Part shown: piece after piece, positions 40,530 to 48,254 of the stretch
Numbering within the stretch: the first letter of the stretch is position 1
How the letters are laid out: the number at the start of each line of letters is the position of its first letter
Assembly: GCF_006438925.1 (NCBI RefSeq)
Contig: NZ_RCZA01000004.1
Span: 62,001-126,000 of the forward strand
DNA: 64,000 bases
From: Pseudomonas mandelii
GTDB lineage: Bacteria; Pseudomonadota; Gammaproteobacteria; Pseudomonadales; Pseudomonadaceae
Direction of reading: 5' to 3'
Program-made: the position numbers and the translations under genes
The notes under the pieces: model-generated
The model's input: only the letters and a program-made list of their open reading frames with translations
Told to the model about the DNA's origin: nothing
The model's database searches: none

Positions 40530-43091
40530 ATGAATTCCAATGTTGCCACTTTGAACAAGCTGCAAACGCTGATCGTGATCGGCAATGGCATGGTCGGACA
40601 TCATTGTGTCGAACAGCTGATCGAACGCGGTGCCCTTGATCACTATCGGCTGCACGTGTTCAGCGAGGAGCCGATGCGTGCCTACGACCGCGTGCACCTT
40701 TCCGAGTATTTCTCCGGCCGTGATGCCGAGTCGCTGGCCCTTGGTGAAGCCTCGCTGTACCAGACCCCGGGCGTCACCCTGCATCTGGGGGTGCCGGTCC
40801 TGGAAATCGACCGCGCCCGCCGCCAGGTGATCACCGCGCAAGGTTGTGTCTCCTACGACAAATTGGTGCTGGCCACCGGGTCCTATCCGTTTGTACCGCC
40901 GATCGAAGGCGCCGAGGGCGATTCGCGCCTGGTGTATCGCACCCTTGAAGACCTCGACGCCATTCGTGCCGCGGCCAGCAACGCCCGACGCGGTGTGGTG
41001 GTCGGCGGTGGATTGCTGGGCCTGGAAGCCGCCAACGCCCTGAAAACCCTGGGCCTGGAAGCCCATGTGGTGGAATTCGCCCCGCGCCTGATGCCGGTGC
41101 AGCTGGACGAATACGGTGGCCTGGCGCTCAAGGCGCAGATCGAGCGGCTCGGCGTCGGTGTGCACCTGTCGCGCGGCACGCAATCGATCAGCGCAGGCGA
41201 GGACTACCGCTACCGGATGAACTTCGCCAATGACGAATTTCTTGAAACCGACCTGATCGTGTTCTCCGCCGGTATTCGTGCGCAAGACGCACTGGCCCGG
41301 CAATGCTCGCTGGAAGTCGGTCCGCGCGGCGGTGTGGTGATTGACGACCAATGCCAGAGCAGCGATCCGAACATCTACGCCATCGGCGAGTGTGCCGCGT
41401 GGAACGGCAGCATTTTTGGTCTGGTCGCCCCGGGCTACCAAATGGCGCGCGGTGTTGCCGCACTGCTGTGCAACGAAACCGCCGAGCCGTTCATGGGCGC
41501 GGACATGTCGACCAAGCTCAAACTGCTGGGCGTCGATGTCGGTTCCATCGGCGACGCTCACGGCAGCACGCCGGGCGCGCGCAGTTATCAGTTCATCGAC
41601 GAAACCACGGCCAGCTATCGTCGCCTGGTGGTGGATGCGACCGGCAAACACGTGCTCGGCGCGGTGCTGGTCGGTGACAACAGCTATTACGACACGCTGC
41701 TGCAATACATGCAGAACGCGATTGCGTTGCCGGTGGAACCCGCCAGCCTGATTCTGCCATCGTCCGAAGGCGCGCCGACCCTCGGTCCGGGCGCGTTGCC
41801 CGAAGCGGCCACGGTGTGCTCGTGCCACAACGTCACCAAGGGTTCCATTTGCTCGGCCATCGACGGTGGCTGCACCGACCTCGGCCTGCTCAAGTCGCAG
41901 ACCAAGGCGTGCACCGGTTGCGGTGGTTGTGCCGGGCTGCTCAAGCAGGTTTTCGAGCATGAGTTGATCGCCCGTGGCGTCAGCGTCGACAAGAGCCTGT
42001 GCGAACACTTTGCCTATACCCGTCAGGAGCTTTATGCGCTGGTGCGGGTAGAAGGGGTGATCACCTTCGAAGAACTGCTGGCCAAGCATGGCCGTGGCCA
42101 CACCGGTTGCGACGTGTGCAAACCGGCGGTGGGCTCGATCCTCGCGTCGTGCTGGAACCAGCCGATCATGGACGCCTCACTGGTGCCGCTGCAGGACACC
42201 AACGACACCTTCATGGCCAACATGCAGAAAAACGGCACCTATTCGGTGGTGCCGCGCATCCCTGGTGGCGAAATCACCGCCGACAAACTGATCGCGATTG
42301 GTGTGGTGGCGAAGAAATACGACCTCTACACCAAAATCACCGGCGGCCAGCGGATCGACCTGTTTGGCGCGCAGTTGCATGAATTGCCGGACATCTGGGC
42401 CGAGCTGATCGAAGCCGGTTTCGAAACCGGGCACGCCTACGGCAAGTCGACCCGCACCGTGAAGTCTTGTGTCGGCAGCACCTGGTGCCGTTACGGCGTG
42501 CAAGACAGCGTGCAAATGGCCCTGACCATTGAGGACCGCTACAAGGGCCTGCGCTCGCCGCACAAGCTCAAATTCGCGGTGTCCGGTTGCACCCGCGAAT
42601 GCGCCGAGGCCCAGAGCAAAGACGTTGGCGTGATCGCCACCGAGAAAGGCTGGAACCTTTACATCGCCGGCAACGGCGGCATGCGTCCACGTCACGCCGA
42701 GCTGTTCGCCACCGACCTCGACGATGCGACCCTGATCCGCTACATCGACCGCTTCCTGATGTTCTACATCCGCACCGCCGACAAATTGCAGCGTACCTCG
42801 GTGTGGCGCGAAAGCCTGGAGGGCGGCCTCGATTACCTCAAGGATGTGATCATCAACGACAGCCTCGGGTTGGGTGAAGAGCTCGAATCGCAGATGCAAC
42901 TGGTGGTCAATCGCTATGAATGCGAGTGGGCCAACGCCCTCAAAGACCCGGAAAAACTCAAGCGCTTCCGTACCTTCGTCAACGACAAACGCCCGGACCC
43001 GGACATCCACTTTGTCCAGGAACGCGGCCAGCGGCGCCCGATCATGGCGGCCGAACTCAACCTTATCCCTGTCACCGAGGAGATTGCCTGA
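40530..43091 (+). CDS. nirB: Assimilatory nitrite reductase [NAD(P)H], large subunit
   Basis: The 853-residue protein starts at the ATG at 40530. Domains in order: FAD/NAD-binding reductase (LIVIGNGMVGHHCVEQLIER, then VVGGGLLGLEAANALKTLGL), a BFD-like [2Fe-2S] domain near residue 430 (CSCHNVTKGSICSAI, CTGCGGCAGLL), and a sirohaem/[4Fe-4S] nitrite-sulfite reductase half with SCVGSTWCRYGVQ and SGCTRECAEAQSKDVG. It reduces nitrite to ammonium in the cytoplasm with NAD(P)H. nirD starts on the last base of its stop codon. A sigma-54 promoter and an ANTAR leader stand upstream. No assimilatory nitrate reductase gene follows, unlike in many relatives. Confidence 0.95.
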   Translation: MNSNVATLNKLQTLIVIGNGMVGHHCVEQLIERGALDHYRLHVFSEEPMRAYDRVHLSEYFSGRDAESLALGEASLYQTPGVTLHLGVPVLEIDRARRQVITAQGCVSYDKLVLATGSYPFVPPIEGAEGDSRLVYRTLEDLDAIRAAASNARRGVVVGGGLLGLEAANALKTLGLEAHVVEFAPRLMPVQLDEYGGLALKAQIERLGVGVHLSRGTQSISAGEDYRYRMNFANDEFLETDLIVFSAGIRAQDALARQCSLEVGPRGGVVIDDQCQSSDPNIYAIGECAAWNGSIFGLVAPGYQMARGVAALLCNETAEPFMGADMSTKLKLLGVDVGSIGDAHGSTPGARSYQFIDETTASYRRLVVDATGKHVLGAVLVGDNSYYDTLLQYMQNAIALPVEPASLILPSSEGAPTLGPGALPEAATVCSCHNVTKGSICSAIDGGCTDLGLLKSQTKACTGCGGCAGLLKQVFEHELIARGVSVDKSLCEHFAYTRQELYALVRVEGVITFEELLAKHGRGHTGCDVCKPAVGSILASCWNQPIMDASLVPLQDTNDTFMANMQKNGTYSVVPRIPGGEITADKLIAIGVVAKKYDLYTKITGGQRIDLFGAQLHELPDIWAELIEAGFETGHAYGKSTRTVKSCVGSTWCRYGVQDSVQMALTIEDRYKGLRSPHKLKFAVSGCTRECAEAQSKDVGVIATEKGWNLYIAGNGGMRPRHAELFATDLDDATLIRYIDRFLMFYIRTADKLQRTSVWRESLEGGLDYLKDVIINDSLGLGEELESQMQLVVNRYECEWANALKDPEKLKRFRTFVNDKRPDPDIHFVQERGQRRPIMAAELNLIPVTEEIA

Positions 43092-43468
43092 TGAGCCAGT
43101 CCAATACCCAACGCATCGATTCCCTGGAAAGCGCCGAGGCCTGGCAAACGGTGTGCGAGCAACAGGACCTGGTCAGCAACTCCGGCGTCGTCGTCTGGCT
43201 CGACGGCGCACAAGTTGCGCTGTTCTACCTGCCGGGTGCCGAGGGTCGGACCCTCTACGCCATCGACAACCATGACCCGCAATCCGGGGCGAATGTGATC
43301 GGTCGCGGGTTGGTCGGCAGCATCAAGGGTGATCTGGTGGTTGCATCGCCGATCTACAAACAGCATTTCCGCCTTGAGGACGGCAGCTGCCTGGAGTACC
43401 CGCGACAGCGTCTGCGTGTTTGGCCCGTGCGGTTGAACAGCGGCGTGGTGGAAGTCGGGGTGGCTTGA
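43091..43468 (+). CDS. nirD: Assimilatory nitrite reductase [NAD(P)H], small subunit (Rieske-like)
   Basis: The 125-residue protein is of the NirD class: a Rieske-fold domain (VVVWLDGAQVALFYLPGAEG, YAIDNHDPQSGANVIGRGLV, PIYKQHFRLEDGSCLEYPRQ) in which the cluster-binding cysteines are absent, as is normal for many NirD proteins. It assists NirB. The ATG overlaps the nirB TGA by one base, so expression is coupled. It must not be confused with the denitrification gene also called nirD at 62643. Confidence 0.93.
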   Translation: MSQSNTQRIDSLESAEAWQTVCEQQDLVSNSGVVVWLDGAQVALFYLPGAEGRTLYAIDNHDPQSGANVIGRGLVGSIKGDLVVASPIYKQHFRLEDGSCLEYPRQRLRVWPVRLNSGVVEVGVA

Positions 43469-43508
43469 GCCTGTTCAACAGCATCGCGTATGCGCATCGG
43501 AGGCATTT

Positions 43509-43949
43509 ATGAAAACAGCCGCACAATTGCTGAAACTCAAGGTCGTGCAAAACCGCCAGGTGCATAGCATCGCGCCTGATGAAATGGTGCTTGAAGCCCT
43601 GAGGATCATGGCCGAAAAGAATGTGGGCGCGCTTCCGGTGATCGAGGCCGGGCGGGTGGTCGGCGTGATCAGCGAGCGCGACTATGCGCGCAAGGTCGTG
43701 CTGCAGGGGCGCTCTTCGGTCGGTACGCCGGTGCGCGACATCATGAGCGCGCCTGTGGTGACGGCTGACAGTCAGCAGAGTATTGAGCGTTGCATGGCGG
43801 TGATGACTGACAGCCATCTGCGTCATCTGCCGGTGATGGAGGGTGGCGAACTGATGGGGCTGTTATCGATTGGGGATCTGGTCAAGGAAGCTATCGTTGA
43901 ACAGGCGGATTTGATTCGGCAGTTGGAGCATTACATTCGCGGGCACTAG
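43509..43949 (+). CDS. Protein with two CBS domains
   Basis: The 146-residue protein consists almost wholly of a CBS pair. The first domain carries MAEKNVGALPVIEAGRVVGV and ISERDYARKVVLQG; the second carries MAVMTDSHLRHLPVMEGGEL and LLSIGDLVKEAI. Such stand-alone pairs bind AMP, ATP or NAD(H) and often act as energy sensors of a partner protein. It starts 40 bases after nirD on the same strand, so it may be transcribed with nirBD. The S-E-R-D-Y and S-I-G-D-L motifs are the adenosine-binding type. Partner unknown. Confidence 0.88.
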   Translation: MKTAAQLLKLKVVQNRQVHSIAPDEMVLEALRIMAEKNVGALPVIEAGRVVGVISERDYARKVVLQGRSSVGTPVRDIMSAPVVTADSQQSIERCMAVMTDSHLRHLPVMEGGELMGLLSIGDLVKEAIVEQADLIRQLEHYIRGH

Positions 43950-43977
43950 ACCGGTCAGCGCCACTAAGGCTGGGGTA

Positions 43978-44692
43978 CATATCCGTTTCTGCGGTGATGG
44001 CGACTTTGGGTTCCGCCCTTACGGCGGGTCACTTGGAAAAGCGCCAAGTAACCAAACGCTCTTGCCCCTGACGTACGGTGCCTCGCCTAGGCTCGGCATG
44101 CCCTCGCTCCGGTCCTGCTCCGTGGGCCCGCCGCCATCGGCCATCCATGGCCGGGGGCGGCTACCGCGGCATCCTTGCCGCGGTGCCCACTGCGCAGAAC
44201 CTGCGCTCGGCCTTCCGACGGGGCAGATCAAGATCAGAAGCAAGATCAAAAGCAAGATCAAAAGCCCGGCGTTGTACCTGTGGGAGCGAGCCTGCTCGCG
44301 AAAAAGCGTTCGGACACGCGTTCATTCAGACAGCACGCGTTATCGTTCACGTCTTTCGCGAGCAGGCTCGCTCCCACAGGAGAATGCGTACGCTTGAAGA
44401 GGCAGGCCGGCCGGTAGGCCGCCTCGCGGTGCAGTTGCGGTACTCGCCCCCTCGAGAGGCCGAGTGGAGGTTCTGCGTAGTGGGCAACCCGGCATGGATG
44501 CCGGGTTAGCCGCCCCCGGCCATGGATGGCCGATGGCGGCGGGCCCACGGAGCAGGACCGGAGCGAGGGCATGCCGAGCCTGGGCGAGGCACCGAACGTC
44601 AGGGGCAAGAGCCCTTGGTTACTTGGGGCTTTTCCAAGTGACCCGCTGTAAGAGCGGAATCATAAGCAGCCGTTACCGAAGAAACGGATATG
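43978..44692. repeat. Palindromic repeat element, copy 1 (about 715 bp)
   Basis: The element opens CATATCCGTTTCT and closes with the inverse AGAAACGGATATG-type end. Its outer ~200 bases on each side are imperfect inverted copies of each other (GGCCATCCATGGCCGGGGGC on the left, inverted on the right). The middle holds AGATCAAAAGCA-type short repeats and a REP pair at 44277-44380. A close copy in the same orientation is at 56890-57600. It encodes no protein I can support; the open frames in it are by-products of its base composition. It resembles a non-autonomous mobile element (MITE-like). Confidence 0.82.
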
Positions 44693-44721
44693 CACACGAG
44701 CCTGGCGGTTTTACGGCTTTC

Positions 44722-44735
44722 TTGATCAGTGTCAA
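44722..44735 (+). promoter_or_regulatory. ANR/DNR (FNR-type) box upstream of the small membrane protein gene
   Basis: TTGATCAGTGTCAA matches the TTGAT-N4-ATCAA consensus at nine of ten positions. TGTAAT at 44756-44761 is a good -10 element at the spacing expected for activation from -41.5. The start codon is at 44840. Confidence 0.75.
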
Positions 44736-44839
44736 CCGCATAACCAGGCGCGCTCTGTAATCTCCAGAGACCGACAGCCAGTGCGCTCACCCCAATGTTC
44801 GCCGTAGCGCGGGTTGCCTTGACCCAAGGCGAAAACACC

Positions 44840-45283
44840 ATGATCTATCCACTGATTCTGACCTTGCACCTGTTTGCCGCCCTGATCTTCATCGGCACGG
44901 TGTTCTTCGAAGTCCTGTTCCTGGAAAGCATCCGCAAACAGCTACCCGCCAGGGTGATGCTGCTGGTGGAGCAGGGTATCGGCCGCCGGGCCCGCTCGCT
45001 GATGCCGTGGGTGCTGCTGGTGTTGTTCGGTGCGGGGCTGGGCATGGTCTGGTTGCGCTACTTGCCGGTTCTTGCCTCACCGCTGTCCTCATCGTTCGGC
45101 ACCTTGCTGGCGTTGAAAATCGCGGTGGCCGTGAGTGTGCTGCTGCATTTCCTGGGTGCCATGTTTCTCTTCAAAAGCGGCCGAATGAGCCCGCGCTACC
45201 TGCACTTCATCCATGGCAGCCTGTTCTGCCACATGGTCGTTATCGTGTTGCTGGCCAAGGGCATGTTTTACCTGACGTGGTAA
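44840..45283 (+). CDS. Small four-helix inner-membrane protein, CopD/HemJ-like in layout
   Basis: The 147-residue protein from ATG 44840 (MIYPLILTLHLFAALIFIGT) has four membrane helices. A His in helix 1 (LTLHLFAAL) and further His in the last two helices (VLLHFLGAMF, HFIHGSLFCHMVVIV) could hold haem or copper. This arrangement is seen in CopD-like proteins and in HemJ protoporphyrinogen oxidase, but the sequence match to either is weak. An ANR/DNR box and -10 element stand upstream, so expression should rise at low oxygen. It precedes the hemN-like pair and may belong to the same low-oxygen haem or respiratory supply. Confidence 0.7.
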   Translation: MIYPLILTLHLFAALIFIGTVFFEVLFLESIRKQLPARVMLLVEQGIGRRARSLMPWVLLVLFGAGLGMVWLRYLPVLASPLSSSFGTLLALKIAVAVSVLLHFLGAMFLFKSGRMSPRYLHFIHGSLFCHMVVIVLLAKGMFYLTW

Positions 45284-45327
45284 GCGGGCCTGACCGGTGG
45301 TCCGTTGTGCAGACACTTGGCTTGCGC

Positions 45328-45341
45328 TTGATGCAAATCAA
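45328..45341 (+). promoter_or_regulatory. Perfect ANR/DNR box upstream of the hemN-like/hemN pair
   Basis: TTGATGCAAATCAA matches the FNR-type consensus at all ten positions. Activation from -41.5 puts the transcript start near 45376, 24 bases before the ATG at 45400. Confidence 0.85.
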
Positions 45342-45399
45342 GGAGCATTGAGGGTTAAACCCGGAGACTGACAATCCGCAGCCAGTCTCGGAGACAGTC

Positions 45400-46749
45400 A
45401 TGCTCGATTTATTTCACAACCCAGGCGAGTTGATCGCTCGGTGCGATCAAGGCGTGCTTGACCCTAACTGTCATGCCGACACGCAAAAATTTCATGAAGG
45501 TATTGGCTCTCTGGATCTGCTTCGTGCATTGCGCGTCAGCCGCCAGAAGTGCCGTCCGCTGTCCCTGAACGTGCAACTGCCTTCCAGCCTCAAGCCGTCT
45601 TCCTGTGCCCCGCGCGATATCGCCGGCGAACACAGCGGCATCGAGCAGTACCTTCAGCATCTGGAACAGGAAATCGACCTCGTCGGTTGTCACCTCAGTG
45701 CAGAGCAACGGGTCGAACAGTTTCATCTGGGGGGCGGAACACCCGCGCCTGCCCATCTGGAGCGGTTGATGAGTCATCTGCGTGGCCGGTTCAACTTTCT
45801 CGAACATGAAGGCGGCGACTACAGCGTCGAGTTGGACCTTCACCATACCGACTGGTCGACCATGGGGTTGTTGCGCAACCAGGGTTTCAATCACGTCAGC
45901 ATCGGCGTTCCGGATATCGACGCCGACTGTGACAGGTCGGTGGCCTGCTACCAGAACCCGGCGCCGATCCAGTCGCTCATGGATGCCGCTCGCACCTTTG
46001 GCTTTCGATCCATCAACGTCGATCTGGGCTTTGGCCATGCCTGGCAGACGCCAGACAGTTTTGCGCTGAAGCTGGCGAGCATTATCGAGCTGGAGCCGGA
46101 TCGGCTGATGGTGTTCGACTATGCCCGGCCACCACGGCGCTATCGTCCGGTGCTCGGTGACAAAGTCAGAGCGCTGTGCAGCCAGGATGACAAAGGCGCG
46201 ATGCGCCAGATCTGCTTTGATCAACTGCTTTGCGCGGGTTATCACTACATCGGTCTGGGACAGTTTGTCCGACCCGATGATGATTTGGCGGTCGCCCAGG
46301 AGCGCGGCCGGTTACGCCGTACCTGTGAGGGTTTCTCCCGTCATGGCTATTGCGATCATGTTGGATTCGGTTTGGGCGCCATCAGTCAGATCGACGATTT
46401 GTACACGCAAAACACTGACGAGATTGAACGCTATCAGCAGCAACTGGACATGAAGCAATTGCCGACCTGTCGAGGCTGGCGTTTCGAGGCGGGGGATCAG
46501 ATCAGGCACATGGTCATGGAGCGTCTGGCCTGTGATCAGGAACTGGATATCCGCGCCATCGAGCGGCGCTACGGGCTGGTTTTTTCCAAGTACTTCTCCG
46601 CCGTCTGGCCGTTGCTGGAGCAATTGAGTCGGGACGGGTTGATTGAATTGTCAGACCGTTTCATCAGCATCCTTCCCGCCGGTCGGCCGGAAGCGGATGC
46701 CATCTGCAGCCTGTTTGAAAAGGATTTGGGCGGGCCCATTGCGAGTTGA
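45400..46749 (+). CDS. HemN-like protein lacking the radical-SAM cysteines
   Basis: The 449-residue protein aligns end to end with HemN encoded just downstream: HLGGGTP, IGVPDIDAD, INVDLGFGHAWQTPDSF, YIGLGQFVRPDDDLA and YCDHVGFGLGAIS all have partners at matching places. The [4Fe-4S] segment of HemN (IPFCKSLCYYCAC) is here LPSSLKPSSCAP, so at most one cysteine (Cys69) remains. The YTSYPTAP substrate segment is also gone. Coproporphyrinogen oxidation by SAM radical chemistry is thus excluded. The frame is intact with a good GGAGA ribosome site and an ANR box, so it is probably expressed. Haem binding or a chaperone role are possibilities. Confidence 0.8.
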   Translation: MLDLFHNPGELIARCDQGVLDPNCHADTQKFHEGIGSLDLLRALRVSRQKCRPLSLNVQLPSSLKPSSCAPRDIAGEHSGIEQYLQHLEQEIDLVGCHLSAEQRVEQFHLGGGTPAPAHLERLMSHLRGRFNFLEHEGGDYSVELDLHHTDWSTMGLLRNQGFNHVSIGVPDIDADCDRSVACYQNPAPIQSLMDAARTFGFRSINVDLGFGHAWQTPDSFALKLASIIELEPDRLMVFDYARPPRRYRPVLGDKVRALCSQDDKGAMRQICFDQLLCAGYHYIGLGQFVRPDDDLAVAQERGRLRRTCEGFSRHGYCDHVGFGLGAISQIDDLYTQNTDEIERYQQQLDMKQLPTCRGWRFEAGDQIRHMVMERLACDQELDIRAIERRYGLVFSKYFSAVWPLLEQLSRDGLIELSDRFISILPAGRPEADAICSLFEKDLGGPIAS

Positions 46750-46755
46750 TCGATC

Positions 46756-48144
46756 ATGAACACGACATTTGATTTCAATCGCGCCCTGGTCGAAAAGTAC
46801 GACCGCCCGGGGCCGCGCTATACCTCTTACCCCACGGCGCCGCAGTTTCATCAGGCGTTTGCCGTTGACGACTATCAGCGCGCCGCCCGCGACAGCAATC
46901 TGGTGGCCGCGCCGAAACCGTTGTCGGTGTATATCCACATCCCGTTTTGCAAAAGCCTTTGTTACTACTGCGCCTGCAACAAAATCATTACCCAGAAAAC
47001 CCATCGCGCCGTCGAGTACCTGACGTACCTCAAGCGTGAAATCGCGATGCAGGCGGCCTTGTTCGCCAACACCCGCAAACTCACCCAGTTGCACCTGGGG
47101 GGCGGCACGCCGACCTATTTGACCAGCGAACAGCTGGCGGACCTGATGGACTGCCTGCACCAGGCGTTCAACATGGATGACAGCGATGACCATGAGTTCT
47201 CCATCGAGGTCGACCCGCGCACCATCAGCACCGAGCAGATTCAGTCGCTGCGCCAGTTGGGCTTCAATCGCCTGAGCTTCGGCGTGCAGGATTTCGACCC
47301 CGACGTGCAGGCAGCGGTCAATCGCCAGCAAAGTGAAGAGCAGATTTATGCGCTGGTCGCGGCGGCGCGCGAGGCGCACTTCAAGTCGATCAGCGTCGAC
47401 CTGATCTACGGCCTGCCCCTGCAAACCGTGCAGAGTTTCGACGTCACCCTGAGCAAGATCATCGCGCTGCGTCCGGACCGGATTGCCGCCTACAGCTATG
47501 CGCATTTGCCGGAGATGGTCCGTGCGCAACGGCTGATTCGTCCCGCCGACATGCCGCCGCCGGAGCGCAAGCTGGAACTGCTCGAACTGACCATCCGCCG
47601 TCTGACCGAGGCTGGTTACGTCTACATCGGCATGGATCATTTCGCCTTGCCGGATGACGAGCTGGCGCTGGCCCGGGCCAATGGCACCCTGCAGCGTAAT
47701 TTTCAGGGTTATTCCACCCATGCCGACTGCGATTTGATCGGCCTTGGGGTGTCGTCGATCGGCAAGGTCGGCGACAGCTACAGCCAAAGCGTCAAAGAGC
47801 TTTCGCAGTACTACGCCCGTATCGATCAAGGGTTGTTGCCGGTGCATCGGGGTTACCGCTTGAACGCCGACGACCTGCTGCGCCGCGAGGTGATCAGCGA
47901 CCTGATGTGCCATGGCCGTATCGCGTTCGACAAGTATGAGGCGCCGCATGGCATTCGCTTCACCGAGTATTTTGCCGAGGCGCTGGCGCAGCTGGGCGAG
48001 CATGTGCGCGATGGATTGCTGCAGATTCACCGCGACGAATTGGTGCTGTTGCCACAAGGGCATTTGATGATGCGCAGTGCCGCGATGGCGTTTGACGCCT
48101 ATCTGGGTGGCGAACAAAAAGGCCAGTTCTCACGCACGGTTTGA
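46756..48144 (+). CDS. hemN: Oxygen-independent coproporphyrinogen III dehydrogenase
   Basis: The 462-residue protein has every HemN landmark: RYTSYPTAPQF near the N-terminus, the radical-SAM cluster with Cys65, Cys69 and Cys72 plus the adjacent Cys74, HLGGGTPTYLT for SAM binding, FGVQDFDPDVQ and YIGMDHFALPDDEL. It converts coproporphyrinogen III to protoporphyrinogen IX without oxygen in the cytoplasm. It begins six bases after the degenerate paralogue and so shares its ANR-controlled promoter. It supplies haem for anaerobic growth and lies directly before nosR. Confidence 0.95.
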   Translation: MNTTFDFNRALVEKYDRPGPRYTSYPTAPQFHQAFAVDDYQRAARDSNLVAAPKPLSVYIHIPFCKSLCYYCACNKIITQKTHRAVEYLTYLKREIAMQAALFANTRKLTQLHLGGGTPTYLTSEQLADLMDCLHQAFNMDDSDDHEFSIEVDPRTISTEQIQSLRQLGFNRLSFGVQDFDPDVQAAVNRQQSEEQIYALVAAAREAHFKSISVDLIYGLPLQTVQSFDVTLSKIIALRPDRIAAYSYAHLPEMVRAQRLIRPADMPPPERKLELLELTIRRLTEAGYVYIGMDHFALPDDELALARANGTLQRNFQGYSTHADCDLIGLGVSSIGKVGDSYSQSVKELSQYYARIDQGLLPVHRGYRLNADDLLRREVISDLMCHGRIAFDKYEAPHGIRFTEYFAEALAQLGEHVRDGLLQIHRDELVLLPQGHLMMRSAAMAFDAYLGGEQKGQFSRTV

Positions 48145-48181
48145 GACCCGGGAGTCTGTCTTCCGGGGGTATTTTCTCAAG

Positions 48182-48195
48182 TTGATTTCAATCAA
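48182..48195 (+). promoter_or_regulatory. Perfect ANR/DNR box upstream of nosR
   Basis: TTGATTTCAATCAA matches the FNR-type consensus fully. With the usual -41.5 spacing the transcript starts near 48230, which puts the ATG at 48222 outside the message and favours the ATG at 48255 as the nosR start. In pseudomonads such sites before nos genes respond to nitric oxide through DNR. Confidence 0.85.
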
Positions 48196-48254
48196 GGGCA
48201 GGGGGCGCAACGCTCCCTAACATGACCGAAAGCCCTTTCGAAATCAGCGAGCCC

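Noticed and set aside
40482..42101. Antisense frame of 539 residues opposite nirB
   Set aside because: A shadow of high-GC codon use; nirB on the other strand has all domain motifs.
44019..44608. Several frames of 80-143 residues in the palindromic element
   Set aside because: They recur at the same places in both copies on both strands because of base composition; none has a start site or known family.
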